Assembly: GCA_029227815.1 (NCBI GenBank)
Contig: CP118523.1
Location: forward strand, 1 to 64,000
Length of the DNA: 64,000 nt
Direction: 5' to 3'
Source of the DNA: Clostridiaceae bacterium M8S5
GTDB taxonomy: Bacteria > Bacillota > Clostridia > Tissierellales > MCWD3
Shown here: piece by piece, positions 17,140 through 27,109 of the stretch
Layout of the letters: each line of letters starts with the position of its first letter
How positions within the stretch are numbered: the stretch's first letter is position 1
Made by a program: the position numbers and the translations under genes
Notes under the pieces: model-generated
What the model was told of the DNA's origin: nothing
The model's input: only the letters and a program-made list of their open reading frames with translations
Databases searched by the model: none

Positions 17140-19962
17140 CTATTCAAATAATTTCTTAAAAGAATAATTTATTTTATCATTATTTACAGTAAACATTAGA
17201 TATTTCATTTTCATAAAATTATTAGCAGTATAGTTATTATTTATATGAATATACCTTATGCCATCTTTAAATTGAGTTTTATCCTCATTTCCTGTTTGTA
17301 CTACCCATATATCCTTATTATCTTTATTATCCTTAAGTATTTTATGAAATAGATTTGCCTCAAGGTTATCGGAAAAACCATTTGATCCAAACACAGGTTT
17401 AGGTAATGAAATTATTATATTTTTTGCATTTGAGTTCTTAATATTATTTAAAAACTCTGTCCATTGGTAAGGATTTGTTTGTCTTATTCCACCTTCAGTA
17501 TCGTTAATTTGCATAAAAAGTGTAGTGCCAATAGTGTGTGTTGAAAAGCCATCCTTAGGCTTTAGAACTTGCTTGCTTTTTATATTTGCAAAATCACCTG
17601 GCATCTTGTCTAGTATAATACTTATATCAAATGAATTTAAAGCAAGATTCAATTTATTAGCTATTTGGTAATCTAATAGGTTGTTAAGACTTGCAACACC
17701 TGATGTAATAGCAATATTATATCCGTTTTCAGTTTTATCAACTAATTGCTTTTTGCTATCGACTATTTCAGTTTCATTAGGAGCATTTGCTTTTTCATAA
17801 GAATATGGTGTATGATAGAGAGATTTTAGACCATCTATAATGATAAAACTATTGTTCATATTCACAGGGCTTGTCTCAGCTACGTATATTTTCTTAATAG
17901 TAATTGGATAACTAATATAAGAAGGAATCTTTGCAGTTACCCATTTCCATTTACTCCAATCAATATGATTAGCTAAAGTCAATCTATGAGTCTTTCCTTT
18001 GTTATCCAATATTTCAGCTCTAAGCCAGTGATTATCATTGTTTCCGTAAACCCATAAACCTAGCTTGTCCGCTTTATTCTTTAGTGTTATACCACCATCT
18101 CTTAAAACCGCATAAGCTGCAGAAGTACCTTCAGCTTTTGTAAAGTCATAGTTAAGTTTTAACGAATTTTGACCATCTTTTTCTTTTGAGCTACTAATCA
18201 CACTACCTTCCACTGTTTTAGGATAACTGTCAAAGGTTACACCATTAGCACTTTCAAAAGCATCTAACATTTTCATTATATAACCAACAGAAAAATAGAA
18301 ATTTTTAGAGGCACCACCTACCTGAGCATTTAAAATTCCACTAGAAGGTGTTTTGCTAGTATATAAAACTCCATCTTTAACTTCACCGATATTCCCATAA
18401 ACTTTCCATGTTATATCATTAGGATCTATTATCGTAGAAAATCCATTGTCATTTAAACCATAAACTTTCTTTATTAAATCTTTTAATACTATTTTACCGT
18501 TTATATCAACGTCAAAATCATATCTATCTGATTGTATTTCCTTTACACTATCTAGTACCTTAATATCGACTTCAGATTTGATACCTTTATATTTTGCATA
18601 TAATTTACCTGACCCAACTTTTTTAGGAGTAAACTTGTTGGAAGATATAACGCCATCTATATTGGAAGAATATATAACATCATCTTGTTTAATTTGTATT
18701 GGGTTATTGTGTATATCATATCCTTTAACAAAAAAACTTTTAGATGTTCCTAGTAACATGCTATTGCTATCTGATGATATCTCAATTCTATTTAGTGCTT
18801 CTATAGGAGCATTATTAAATATTCCAAGACCATTAATTACTCTTCTTTGGCTTCCATCAGAAGGGTAATTAATTAACTTTGTAGTATCTTTGTCTAGAGG
18901 AGATAATACCATAGTAGTAGAGCCTCCACCATCAAAGTTAATAGCATTGTATGAACCTAGTTCACTCATTAATTCAGTTATTTCTGCTTGGGTGAGACCT
19001 TTAAAAGAAGTATGTCTACCGTCAACCGTAACAATGATTAGTTCGTTACCATCTTTAGTTATACCTACAGAAGTTCTAGGTTGTTTTCCTCGCATATTTA
19101 TAGCATAATCTTTTACTGCTACCCCGTTTTTTATAAGTACAGAGCCACCTCCTACAGCGGCAGAGATATCAGAAATATCTCTAGAAGTATTCATTTGCAA
19201 AGAAACAGTATCGCCTATCTTAAAATGCTGTATAAGCTGTTCTCCTGCAAAGCCTCTTCCAGTAAGAACATAACCATTTTGAGGCATCTGGAGTGGAGCA
19301 TGTCCAGTTTGTATGTTTACTACAGTATTATCCACAACCACAACCTCAGTTAGATCTTTAAAATATCTATTTCCTACTGTCTTATCGGACCAATTGCTAT
19401 CAAACATCATAATTCCTTCATATTTTCCACCATCTTTATTGATTGAATAAACTCTCAAAGGTGGCTTACCTTGGGGTATTATCTGCATATTCCAAGTTAA
19501 AAAATCTATAAACGGAACTTTTTGATTATTTAGAAATAGAATTGGAAAAGGTTTATCCGAGTTATTAGGAGATGATACAAATTCACTATCTTTTATGACA
19601 GGACCAATAGGTGTGGAGAAGTGTGTTGTATAAAAGAAATCGGCATTTATACCAGCTATAGCATTCCAATCTTTGACCATGTTTCCTATAGTATCTCTAT
19701 GTATTATTCCTTTTTTACTAAATAACGGTTTAATATTAGTATACTCATCTGACAAATTAACCCTTAAAACATTTATATTAACCCAGCCAGTAGAGGTAAA
19801 TCTTCTAATGGTTTCATGAGATAAACCACTAGATATAGTTTTTTTGTCTTTATCTTGATATATCATAAACTGATCCACTGCATATGTACTAGATGTGCAT
19901 ATTAGTACGGCAAGAGATATAGCTACAGTAGACAAAAACTTTCTAAGAGCATTGTTCATCAT
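17140..19962 (-). CDS. Secreted phosphodiester glycosidase (NAGPA domain) multidomain protein
   Basis: 940-aa exported protein with a signal peptide (hydrophobic core then S-S-T-Y-A near residue 28). The NAGPA/phosphodiester glycosidase domain covers about 90-390, with A-G-I-N-A-D-F-F, G-P-V-I-K, A-V-G-G-G-S-V-L-I, R-T-S-V-G-I and N-F-D-G-G-G-S-T-T-M (about residue 345). An Ig-like (Big-type) domain follows at about 395-465, a carbohydrate-binding-like beta domain at about 565-720 (L-G-L-W-V-Y-G-N-N-D then W-S-K-W-K-W-V) and a C-terminal region that resembles a metallophosphatase-like fold at about 760-940. It probably acts on wall or capsule sugar phosphates. It lies 28 bp after ttcA. Substrate unknown. 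Confidence 0.82.
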   Translation of the reverse strand: MMNNALRKFLSTVAISLAVLICTSSTYAVDQFMIYQDKDKKTISSGLSHETIRRFTSTGWVNINVLRVNLSDEYTNIKPLFSKKGIIHRDTIGNMVKDWNAIAGINADFFYTTHFSTPIGPVIKDSEFVSSPNNSDKPFPILFLNNQKVPFIDFLTWNMQIIPQGKPPLRVYSINKDGGKYEGIMMFDSNWSDKTVGNRYFKDLTEVVVVDNTVVNIQTGHAPLQMPQNGYVLTGRGFAGEQLIQHFKIGDTVSLQMNTSRDISDISAAVGGGSVLIKNGVAVKDYAINMRGKQPRTSVGITKDGNELIIVTVDGRHTSFKGLTQAEITELMSELGSYNAINFDGGGSTTMVLSPLDKDTTKLINYPSDGSQRRVINGLGIFNNAPIEALNRIEISSDSNSMLLGTSKSFFVKGYDIHNNPIQIKQDDVIYSSNIDGVISSNKFTPKKVGSGKLYAKYKGIKSEVDIKVLDSVKEIQSDRYDFDVDINGKIVLKDLIKKVYGLNDNGFSTIIDPNDITWKVYGNIGEVKDGVLYTSKTPSSGILNAQVGGASKNFYFSVGYIMKMLDAFESANGVTFDSYPKTVEGSVISSSKEKDGQNSLKLNYDFTKAEGTSAAYAVLRDGGITLKNKADKLGLWVYGNNDNHWLRAEILDNKGKTHRLTLANHIDWSKWKWVTAKIPSYISYPITIKKIYVAETSPVNMNNSFIIIDGLKSLYHTPYSYEKANAPNETEIVDSKKQLVDKTENGYNIAITSGVASLNNLLDYQIANKLNLALNSFDISIILDKMPGDFANIKSKQVLKPKDGFSTHTIGTTLFMQINDTEGGIRQTNPYQWTEFLNNIKNSNAKNIIISLPKPVFGSNGFSDNLEANLFHKILKDNKDNKDIWVVQTGNEDKTQFKDGIRYIHINNNYTANNFMKMKYLMFTVNNDKINYSFKKLFE

Positions 19963-19990
19963 ATCACATCCTTTGCTATATTATTTTTTA

Positions 19991-20701
19991 TTAAAACCAT
20001 AGTTTAAACTGCTCTTTATTTTGTAAAGAAGTTAAAATTTTATCCCTAGCATCTGGAATTAGCTTATTCATATGTGAGAAAAGGTCTTTAATTTCCTCTC
20101 GCTTAGTGTTTTTGTCAGCAGGGCATACACTCTCAACTACAGGTATATTATGCCTAACTAGAGCTTTTTTAACTTCATACTCTGGAAGATATATCATAGG
20201 TCTAATAACATGTATATTTTTCCTAGATAAGTACGTCTTAGGTAAAAAAGTACTTATTCTACCAGTATAAAACATATTTAAAAATAGTGTTTCTATAGCA
20301 TCATCCAAATGATGCCCTAGAGCTAATATGTTATAGTTACTTTCTGATATCAGATCATTAAGGGCACCTCTTCTCATTTTAGCACACAGAGAACAAGGAT
20401 TTTTTTCCTTTCTAACATCAAACACTATTTTTCCTATCTCAGTTTCTTTTATTTCAAAATCAACATCGATTTTTTTACAAAAATCTTTAACAGCAGTTAG
20501 GTCAAAATCATTAAAACCTAAAGTAACACTAAAGGCCTTCAGATTGTACTTAACAGGGCTAAAATGTTGAAATAATTTTAGTCCATATAGTAAAACCATA
20601 CTGTCTTTTCCACCAGAAACTCCGACAGCTACATTATCTCCATCTTTAATCATTTCATAATCTTGTACTGCTTTTCTTATAGCACCTAAAACTTTCTTCA
20701 A
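19991..20701 (-). CDS. ttcA: tRNA 2-thiocytidine biosynthesis protein TtcA-like
   Basis: PP-loop ATPase of about 236 aa that adenylates and thiolates a tRNA base, probably C32. It has the P-loop G-V-S-G-G-K-D-S-M near residue 28, a C-S-L-C pair in the middle (for the Fe-S cluster or sulphur relay), G-H-H-L-D-D-A-I-E-T-L, and a later Cys in E-S-V-C-P-A. ATG at 20734 is also in frame, but AAAGGA is 8 bp from the TTG at 20701, giving the family-like start MKKVLGAIRKA. TtcA and other CTU1-type thiolases are hard to separate by eye. The glycosidase gene follows on the same strand. Confidence 0.82.
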   Translation of the reverse strand: MKKVLGAIRKAVQDYEMIKDGDNVAVGVSGGKDSMVLLYGLKLFQHFSPVKYNLKAFSVTLGFNDFDLTAVKDFCKKIDVDFEIKETEIGKIVFDVRKEKNPCSLCAKMRRGALNDLISESNYNILALGHHLDDAIETLFLNMFYTGRISTFLPKTYLSRKNIHVIRPMIYLPEYEVKKALVRHNIPVVESVCPADKNTKREEIKDLFSHMNKLIPDARDKILTSLQNKEQFKLWF

Positions 20702-21105
20702 TATTCCATTCCTTTCATATACAGCGTATAGCATTAATTATAATATATAATTATTATATAAGCATTACAAATAAATTACAAAAGAATTAATTAACATGGT
20801 AGTAATTACATAGAATTTTAAGAATATGGGCGGTACACATAGACATCGGACAGTATTAATGATAATATAAATGTGTGATCTTATATATAAGATGTAAAGT
20901 ATTAAAAAAGATTGTTTATTTAACAGTTATCAGATTGATTATATATAATTATTTACTTAGGGGTAACTAATATTACATAGTGATTACGATAATTAGTATA
21001 TCCGCGTTTACGCATGTTATTTATTTAAATTGCAATTAATATAATTAGCTAACAATAGGTATATTTAATAACTATACAGTAATCACAAAGAACGAGGATA
21101 ATTAC
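20702..21105. other. AT-rich intergenic region, no gene seen
   Basis: About 400 bp between divergent genes. It contains short palindromes (for example ATCTTATATATAAGAT at 20879-20894) but no open frame with a ribosome site, no recognised riboswitch and no clear promoter pair. Confidence 0.5.
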
Positions 21106-21549
21106 ATGAAAAAATATGTTTTAGTTTTTTTAATGTCGATGGTTCCAATAGTAGAGTTAAGAGGGGCAATTCCAGTTGGTGTATCAATGGGAATAGATCC
21201 TACCCTTAGCTTGTTTATAAGTATTGTAGGGAATTGCCTGTTAGTGCCAATATTGCTAAAAACAATATTACCAATACTGAGGTTTTTTTATAGAATAGAA
21301 TATTTTAAGAAATATGTTATTTGGGTACATAAAAGAACGATGAGTAAGAGCGAAAGAGTAAAAAAATACGAGGTCTTTGGTTTATTTTTGTTAGTGGCAA
21401 TACCTGTTCCATCTACAGGGGTTTATACAGGTTGCTTGGTCGCAACATTACTTAGGATTAAATACAAAGATGCATTAAAAGCTATCTTGTCAGGAGTAAT
21501 AACATCTGGAATGATTGTTTACGTCTTAAGCGTCGTTATTATTAATTAA
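21106..21549 (+). CDS. Small multidrug-export-type membrane protein (COG2426)
   Basis: 147-aa integral membrane protein. The opening M-V-P-I-V-E-L-R-G-A-I-P-V-G motif and the second-half motif A-I-P-V-P-S-T-G-V-Y-T-G are the signatures of the Sm_multidrug_ex family (distantly DedA-like re-entrant motifs). About four hydrophobic segments are visible. The family name is historical and transport substrates are not well defined. It sits just upstream of the metK leader but has its own ribosome site and no visible link to SAM. Confidence 0.8.
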   Translation: MKKYVLVFLMSMVPIVELRGAIPVGVSMGIDPTLSLFISIVGNCLLVPILLKTILPILRFFYRIEYFKKYVIWVHKRTMSKSERVKKYEVFGLFLLVAIPVPSTGVYTGCLVATLLRIKYKDALKAILSGVITSGMIVYVLSVVIIN

Positions 21550-21582
21550 AGACACAAAAAACCAAAAAAATGTAAAAAAGTA

Positions 21583-21611
21583 TTGCAACATTTATGAACA
21601 TATGCTATTAT
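21583..21611 (+). promoter_or_regulatory. Promoter of the metK leader
   Basis: TTGCAA (21583-21588), 17-bp spacer, TATTAT (21606-21611). Transcription would begin about 20 bp upstream of the SAM riboswitch. Confidence 0.75.
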
Positions 21612-21639
21612 AAGAGAGAACGTAAAACTAAATAAGTAA

Positions 21640-21751
21640 CCTTATTAAGAGTGACTGAGGGAATAGGCCCTATGAAGTCCAGCAACCGACTATTACTAGC
21701 AATAATAGGAAAGGTGCTAAATCCTACAGATATTACATCTGAAAGATGAGG
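21640..21751 (+). ncRNA. SAM-I (S-box) riboswitch
   Basis: It has the conserved S-box core: CTTATTAAGAG, then GAGGG, GGCCC, ATGAAG, CAGCAACC, and AAGGTGCTAAATCC. The P1 helix forms between CCTTATT (21640-21646) and GATGAGG (21745-21751). SAM binding should stabilise P1 and favour the terminator just downstream, turning off metK. Confidence 0.95.
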
Positions 21752-21766
21752 AAGTGCTATAGACAA

Positions 21767-21794
21767 CTCTTCCTTAAGGAAGAGATTTTTTAAT
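21767..21794 (+). terminator. Riboswitch-controlled intrinsic terminator
   Basis: CTCTTCC-TTAA-GGAAGAG (21767-21784) followed by ATTTTTTAATTT. It is the expression platform of the SAM riboswitch upstream of metK. Confidence 0.85.
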
Positions 21795-21840
21795 TTGAAC
21801 AACTTTAGATATGACATAGATACATATAGCAGTTCCTTTG

Positions 21841-21864
21841 AGATTTGCTATAACAGGCAAATCT
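21841..21864 (+). promoter_or_regulatory. Second hairpin in the metK leader
   Basis: AGATTTGC (21841-21848) pairs with GCAAATCT (21857-21864). It lies between the riboswitch terminator and the metK start and has no T-tract. Its role is unknown; it may stabilise the read-through mRNA. Confidence 0.4.
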
Positions 21865-21929
21865 TGGGTCACGATGGGAGTTGATTCCACTTACTATTCG
21901 TTTAAAAAATAAAATTAGGGGGTTGTATT

Positions 21930-23117
21930 ATGAGACAATGGTTATTTACATCTGAATCTGTAACAGAAGGCCATCCAGATAAAATGTGCGATCAGATATC
22001 AGATGCAATACTAGACACAATCTTATCAAAAGATCCAAATTCTAGAGTTGCATGCGAAACATCCGTAACGACAGGATTAGTATTAGTGTCTGGAGAGATA
22101 TCAACAAGTTGCTATGTTGATATACCAAAGATAGTTAGGCAGACAGTAAAAGATATAGGTTATACAAGAGCTAAATATGGTTTTGATGGAGATACTTGCG
22201 CAGTTATTACATCTATAGACGAGCAATCACCAGATATAGCTATGGGCGTTGATGAAGGGTTTGAAAGTAAAAAAGGAGAAATAAATGATTCTGAAAATGC
22301 TACAGGTGCAGGGGATCAAGGTATAATGTTCGGATTTGCGTGTAACGAAACACCTGAGCTTATGCCATTACCTATTTCATTGGCACACAAATTAGCTAGA
22401 AGACTTGCAGAGGTAAGAAAAAATGGTACCCTCAAATATCTAAGACCAGATGGAAAGACACAAGTTACAATAGAGTATCATGATGATAAACCTCATAGAG
22501 TAGATACAATAGTTATATCTACACAACATTGTCCTGATGTTGAATTAGAGACAATAGAAAAAGATTTGATAGAAAAAGTTGTAAAAGAAGTAGTGCCAAC
22601 TAAATTCTTAGATGATAACACTAGATTCCTAATCAATCCTACAGGAAGATTTGTAATAGGTGGACCTCAAGGAGATGCAGGATTAACAGGAAGAAAGATT
22701 ATAGTAGATACTTATGGTGGATACTCTCGTCATGGAGGAGGAGCTTTCTCAGGAAAAGATCCTACAAAAGTTGATAGATCTGCAGCTTATGCAGCTAGAT
22801 ATGTTGCTAAAAACATAGTTGCGGCAGGGCTTGCTGACAAATGTGAAGTACAGCTAGCTTATGCTATAGGAGTAGCATATCCTGTTTCAATATATGTAGA
22901 TACTTTTGGCACAGGAAAAATTGATGAGGAAAAGATAGAACAATTAATCAAAGATAATTTTGATTTAAGACCAGCAGCAATAATTAGAGACTTAGAATTA
23001 AAAAGAGGGATATACAAGCAAACAGCTGCATATGGACATTTCGGAAGAACAGACATAGATTTACCTTGGGAAAAAACAGATAAAGTAGATGTATTAAAGA
23101 AAGAAGCAAATTTATAA
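21930..23117 (+). CDS. metK: S-adenosylmethionine synthase
   Basis: Makes SAM from methionine and ATP. 395 aa, the usual length. Diagnostic motifs: [11 protein letters not shown] at the N-terminus, [12 protein letters not shown] near residue 125, [13 protein letters not shown] and [16 protein letters not shown]. It is controlled by the SAM-I riboswitch in its leader. The start ATG has AGGGGG upstream. Confidence 0.97.
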   Translation: MRQWLFTSESVTEGHPDKMCDQISDAILDTILSKDPNSRVACETSVTTGLVLVSGEISTSCYVDIPKIVRQTVKDIGYTRAKYGFDGDTCAVITSIDEQSPDIAMGVDEGFESKKGEINDSENATGAGDQGIMFGFACNETPELMPLPISLAHKLARRLAEVRKNGTLKYLRPDGKTQVTIEYHDDKPHRVDTIVISTQHCPDVELETIEKDLIEKVVKEVVPTKFLDDNTRFLINPTGRFVIGGPQGDAGLTGRKIIVDTYGGYSRHGGGAFSGKDPTKVDRSAAYAARYVAKNIVAAGLADKCEVQLAYAIGVAYPVSIYVDTFGTGKIDEEKIEQLIKDNFDLRPAAIIRDLELKRGIYKQTAAYGHFGRTDIDLPWEKTDKVDVLKKEANL

Positions 23118-23209
23118 ATAGCTAAGTAACAAAAGATCAGTAGATTGAGTACAATGTATTAACCATATATTTTATTATTAAGCGATAGCTTTAGAATGAA
23201 GGTGATACA

Positions 23210-23497
23210 TTGTTGATTCTACTGGTCTCTGTTTTTATATACGTTTTTTTTGTTTACGGAATAATACAATTTATTATGGAAGTTGGCTGTAATTTCGCAT
23301 ATAAGAAACATATAAAAGATAAAATATGTATATACGTAGAAGAACCAGAAACTATTGAGTATACACTCAGAATGGTTAAAGATAAATTTTCATATATTTG
23401 CTTAGTGTTTGAAGAAAAAGATGATTTAACAGAAGAAATCGCAAGGAAATTGATTGATGAAAATAGATTGGAAATAAGGTATATAGACAATGAATAG
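23210..23497 (+). CDS. Small membrane-anchored protein of unknown function
   Basis: 95 aa. It begins with TTG at 23210 behind GAAGGTGAT; a second in-frame TTG follows at once. One N-terminal membrane helix (about residues 1-24), then a soluble alpha/beta region with C-I-Y-V-E-E-P-E-T-I-E-Y and C-L-V-F-E-E-K-D-D-L that could be a small cytoplasmic fold. A terminator follows. It lies between metK and recD2. I do not recognise the family. Confidence 0.6.
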   Translation: MLILLVSVFIYVFFVYGIIQFIMEVGCNFAYKKHIKDKICIYVEEPETIEYTLRMVKDKFSYICLVFEEKDDLTEEIARKLIDENRLEIRYIDNE

Positions 23498-23503
23498 GTT
23501 TAT

Positions 23504-23542
23504 ACCTAGAGAGCAGTTATATTTGTATCTCTAGGTTTTTTT
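23504..23542 (+). terminator. Rho-independent terminator
   Basis: ACCTAGAGA (23504-23512) pairs with TCTCTAGGT (23528-23536), followed by TTTTTTA. It ends the metK / small membrane protein transcript. Confidence 0.85.
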
Positions 23543-23642
23543 ATTTATAGGTATATGTATAAATAAAAAATACTATAAGCTAAATTATGGTATAATAATT
23601 TAAAACGAAGAAAAATGATAAGAGCTTTTGGAGGTTTTATAT

Positions 23643-25874
23643 TTGGTAAGCTTACAAGGTACTGTAGAGGAAATTATTTTTAAGAACGAATCAAATGGAT
23701 ATATAGTAGCTGTAATAGAAACAGAAGATGATATAGTAACTATTGTTGGATGTATACCCATAATAAATATAGGAGATACCCTTAATGTACAGGGCGAATG
23801 GGATTACCACTCAAAATTTGGGCAGCAATTGAAAGTACAATCATATGAAAAAATTCAGCCTACAACAACGAGTGGTATAGAAAAATATCTCGCTTCAGGC
23901 TTAATACCAGGTATTGGACCTAAAATGGCAAAGAAAATAGTAGAGCATTTTGGTGAAGATGCATTAGATGTATTACAATATAGTCCTGATAAAATTACGC
24001 AGATACAAGGTATAGGGAAGAAAAAAGCCGAGAAAATTTCCCAAGCATTTGCTGAGCAAAGGAACTTGAAAAATATTATAATGTTTTTGCAGAAACACAA
24101 TATCACTACAGGTTACGCTGTGAAAATATATAAACAATATGGAGAAGAAGCAGTAGCAATTCTAAAAGAAAATCCGTATCAGCTTACAGAAACTATACAT
24201 GGTATAGGGTTTAAACTAGCGGATAATATAGCCACAAATATGGGTATAGATAAAACTTCTATATATAGAATTTCTGCAGGCATAAAGTATGTAATAATGA
24301 ATCATTCATCATCAGGACATACATATGTGCCAAAAGAGGAATTAATCGCAAAAAGCTCAGAATTATTAACAGTAAATACTGAGTTAGTAGAAGAAGGTAT
24401 TACTTCATTAGCAATAAACCAAGAGATAAAACTTGAGATTAGTGATAAAGATACAAGAGTATATTATATGCCATTTTATATAGCAGAGATGAACGTCAGT
24501 AAAAAAATAATAGAGTTATCAAGAGCAAAGGTTGATAATATAGACATAGATATAGATAAAGAAATAGCGTCGATCCAAGATAACGAAAAATTTTATTTTG
24601 CAGTAAAACAAAAAGAAGCAATAAAACAGGCTATCAAAAATGGATTTATGGTTTTAACTGGTGGACCAGGAACAGGGAAAACTACAACCATAAACAGCAT
24701 CATAAAAATATTTGAAGAATGTAAAAAGACAGTATTATTAGCTGCACCAACAGGCAGGGCTGCAAAGAGGATGTCAGAAGCAACAAATAAAGAAGCAAAA
24801 ACCATACATAGATTGTTAGAGTATGGGTATATTGACGATGATGTAGCGATGTCATTTGCGAAAAATGATGAAGAACCTCTAATATGTGATGTATTGATAG
24901 TAGATGAGGTCTCAATGGTAGATATACTTCTTATGAATAACTTGCTTAAAGCCATACTAGTAGGTACTAGAGTTATATTAGTAGGAGATGTTGATCAACT
25001 ACCATCAGTAGGCCCGGGGAATGTTTTAAGAGATATTATAGATAGTGATATAGTAAAAGTAGTAAAACTTGATGAAATTTTTAGACAGGCAAGAGAAAGC
25101 ATGATAGTAGTAAATGCACATAGAATTAACAAAGGAGAGCACCCACTAGTAAACGTCAAAGATAAAGATTTTTTCTTCATGACAAGAGATAATACAAATC
25201 ATATATCAGATACTATACTAGAACTATGTACAAAGAGACTCCCCAAATATAATGGCTATGACACACTAAAAGATATACAAATATTAACACCGATGAAAAA
25301 AGGTGATGTTGGAGTCAATATGCTTAATACCAGATTACAATCTGTTATAAATCCATATTCTAAAGATAAACCAGAAAAAAAACATGCCGATGTAATATAT
25401 AGAGTAGGGGACAAAGTAATGCAGATAAAAAACAATTACAAGATAAAATGGAAGATAAATAATTTTGGTAAAATTACAGAAGGAGAAGGCATATTTAATG
25501 GAGATTTTGGATATATAGTTGATATAGATGATGAAGATAGCACTATAACAATAGTATTTGATGAAAATAAGAGAGTAAAGTATAAGTACAACCAACTAGA
25601 TGAACTAAGGTTAGCATATGCAACTACGATACACAAAAGTCAAGGAAGTGAGTTTCCAGTTGTGATCATTCCTATAAGTTGGGGACCACCTATGTTACTA
25701 ACAAGAAACTTGTTATATACAGCGGTTACTAGAAGTAAAGAGTTAGTTGTTCTAGTAGGAATTAAAAAGTATATGAATATAATGATAGAAAATAACAGAA
25801 TAAAAACTAGGTATTCTTCGTTGAAAGATAGGATAAAAGGACTATTTGAATTATTCATGAATGATAATGTATAA
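23643..25874 (+). CDS. recD2: RecD2-type ATP-dependent DNA helicase
   Basis: Superfamily 1 helicase of about 743 aa. An N-terminal OB-like domain and helix-hairpin-helix repeats (L-I-P-G-I-G-P-K-M-A-K and I-Q-G-I-G-K-K-K-A-E-K) precede the motor. Walker A is G-G-P-G-T-G-K-T-T at about 340, Walker B V-D-E-V-S-M-V-D near 420, followed by G-D-V-D-Q-L-P-S-V-G-P-G, and the C-terminal Y-A-T-T-I-H-K-S-Q-G-S-E-F. It unwinds DNA 5'-3' and acts in repair outside RecBCD. A TTG at 23628 is in frame, but GGAGG at 23630-23634 supports the TTG at 23643. comF starts 18 bp downstream. Confidence 0.93.
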   Translation: MVSLQGTVEEIIFKNESNGYIVAVIETEDDIVTIVGCIPIINIGDTLNVQGEWDYHSKFGQQLKVQSYEKIQPTTTSGIEKYLASGLIPGIGPKMAKKIVEHFGEDALDVLQYSPDKITQIQGIGKKKAEKISQAFAEQRNLKNIIMFLQKHNITTGYAVKIYKQYGEEAVAILKENPYQLTETIHGIGFKLADNIATNMGIDKTSIYRISAGIKYVIMNHSSSGHTYVPKEELIAKSSELLTVNTELVEEGITSLAINQEIKLEISDKDTRVYYMPFYIAEMNVSKKIIELSRAKVDNIDIDIDKEIASIQDNEKFYFAVKQKEAIKQAIKNGFMVLTGGPGTGKTTTINSIIKIFEECKKTVLLAAPTGRAAKRMSEATNKEAKTIHRLLEYGYIDDDVAMSFAKNDEEPLICDVLIVDEVSMVDILLMNNLLKAILVGTRVILVGDVDQLPSVGPGNVLRDIIDSDIVKVVKLDEIFRQARESMIVVNAHRINKGEHPLVNVKDKDFFFMTRDNTNHISDTILELCTKRLPKYNGYDTLKDIQILTPMKKGDVGVNMLNTRLQSVINPYSKDKPEKKHADVIYRVGDKVMQIKNNYKIKWKINNFGKITEGEGIFNGDFGYIVDIDDEDSTITIVFDENKRVKYKYNQLDELRLAYATTIHKSQGSEFPVVIIPISWGPPMLLTRNLLYTAVTRSKELVVLVGIKKYMNIMIENNRIKTRYSSLKDRIKGLFELFMNDNV

Positions 25875-25892
25875 TAATAGTGAGGGGTAATT

Positions 25893-26639
25893 ATGGTAAT
25901 AAAGTTAATAAAAGATTTTATCATAACAATCATAGACGTAATATACCCACAAAGAAATATATGCTTATTATGTGATGAATTTAGTGAAGAAATCAAGAGT
26001 GGAATTTGCCCAAAATGCTACAATAAATTAGTCTATAATATCAAGACATGCGAGAAATGTGGACGACCTTTAAAACAAAGCTATCTACCTTCTTTATGTC
26101 ATGATTGCAATAACAAACAACAAATATTCAAGAAGGGAATATCACCACTAATATATGAAGGATACATAAGAGATTGTATTCACAAGTTTAAATATGGCAA
26201 AAAACCATATATGTATAAAGCTCTAGGAAGCATTATGCTAGACTATTTAAATAGTCTAGATTTAGACTTTGATATAATAATACCAGTTCCACTCAATAAA
26301 AAAAGATTACTAGAAAGAGGGTTTAACCAAGCAGAGCTATTGAGTAAGTGCATATCAAAACATTCAAACAGCCGGGTCATTACTAAATCTCTAGTTAGAA
26401 CAAAGAATACAAGAAGACAAAATAAACTAAACAGAAAAGACAGATTAAAGAACATAAAAGGTGCGTTTACAGTTAGAAACAAAGAAGTGATTGCGAATAA
26501 GAACATAATACTAGTAGATGATATATATACAACAGGTACAACAATCAATGAATGTTGTAAAGAATTAACGAAATCAGGAGCTAAGAGCATATACGTATTG
26601 ACATTAGCTATAGGATACAACGAACAATATTCAGGTTAA
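25893..26639 (+). CDS. comFC: ComF family phosphoribosyltransferase-like protein
   Basis: 248 aa. An N-terminal zinc-binding region has C-x-x-C pairs (C-L-L-C, C-P-K-C, C-E-K-C, C-H-D-C), followed by a phosphoribosyltransferase-type fold with V-P-L-N-K-K-R-L-L-E-R-G-F-N-Q-A and the PRPP loop I-L-V-D-D-I-Y-T-T-G-T-T near residue 210. In relatives it supports DNA uptake, with RecD2 upstream also a DNA enzyme. As in Bacillus, the comF gene sits directly before yvyF and the flagellar late operon. Confidence 0.88.
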   Translation: MVIKLIKDFIITIIDVIYPQRNICLLCDEFSEEIKSGICPKCYNKLVYNIKTCEKCGRPLKQSYLPSLCHDCNNKQQIFKKGISPLIYEGYIRDCIHKFKYGKKPYMYKALGSIMLDYLNSLDLDFDIIIPVPLNKKRLLERGFNQAELLSKCISKHSNSRVITKSLVRTKNTRRQNKLNRKDRLKNIKGAFTVRNKEVIANKNIILVDDIYTTGTTINECCKELTKSGAKSIYVLTLAIGYNEQYSG

Positions 26640-26660
26640 ACTAAAGGGAGGAGAATTGAT

Positions 26661-27074
26661 ATGGATATACGAAATTGCAAAAAGTGTGGTAGGATTTATA
26701 ACTTTGACGGCTTTAAGCTTTGCCTTAGCTGTAGACAAGAAGAGGAAGAAGTTTTCAAGGTAGTACGGGATTATATATATGAAAATCCGACTGCATCAAT
26801 ACAAAAAATTTCAGAAGATACAGAGGTGCCAGTAAAGAAAATATTAGGGTATCTAAAAGAAGGTAGATTGGAGATTAGAAATGCTGACAACAATTTACTA
26901 TTAAACTGTGAGAGATGTGGCAAACCCATATCAACAGGTAGATATTGCGATAGATGTGCGGTAGAAATGAGTAATGTTTTTCAACAAGCGATAAGAGGTT
27001 CCAATCCTAAAAAAGTAGAGAAAAAAGATACTAAAAGTGATAGAATGTTTATATCAAACCGTTTTAAGAAGTAG
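26661..27074 (+). CDS. yvyF: Flagellar operon protein YvyF family (TIGR03826-like)
   Basis: 137 aa. It starts R-N-C-K-K-C-G-R-I-Y-N with two zinc-finger-like clusters (C-K-K-C and C-L-S-C at the start; C-E-R-C and C-D-R-C in the second half), separated by a small winged-helix-like segment P-T-A-S-I-Q-K-I-S-E-D-T-E-V with K-I-L-G-Y-L-K-E-G-R-L. This layout matches the family always found between comF and flgM. It probably regulates flagellar gene expression; the mechanism is not well defined. Confidence 0.88.
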   Translation: MDIRNCKKCGRIYNFDGFKLCLSCRQEEEEVFKVVRDYIYENPTASIQKISEDTEVPVKKILGYLKEGRLEIRNADNNLLLNCERCGKPISTGRYCDRCAVEMSNVFQQAIRGSNPKKVEKKDTKSDRMFISNRFKK

Positions 27075-27109
27075 TTACTATTAATAAATTAAATAATAAT
27101 TAAAGTAAG

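Noticed and set aside
25335-25996. Minus-strand frames opposite recD2 and comF
   Set aside because: No ribosome sites, hydrophobic low-complexity products and overlap with well-supported genes.
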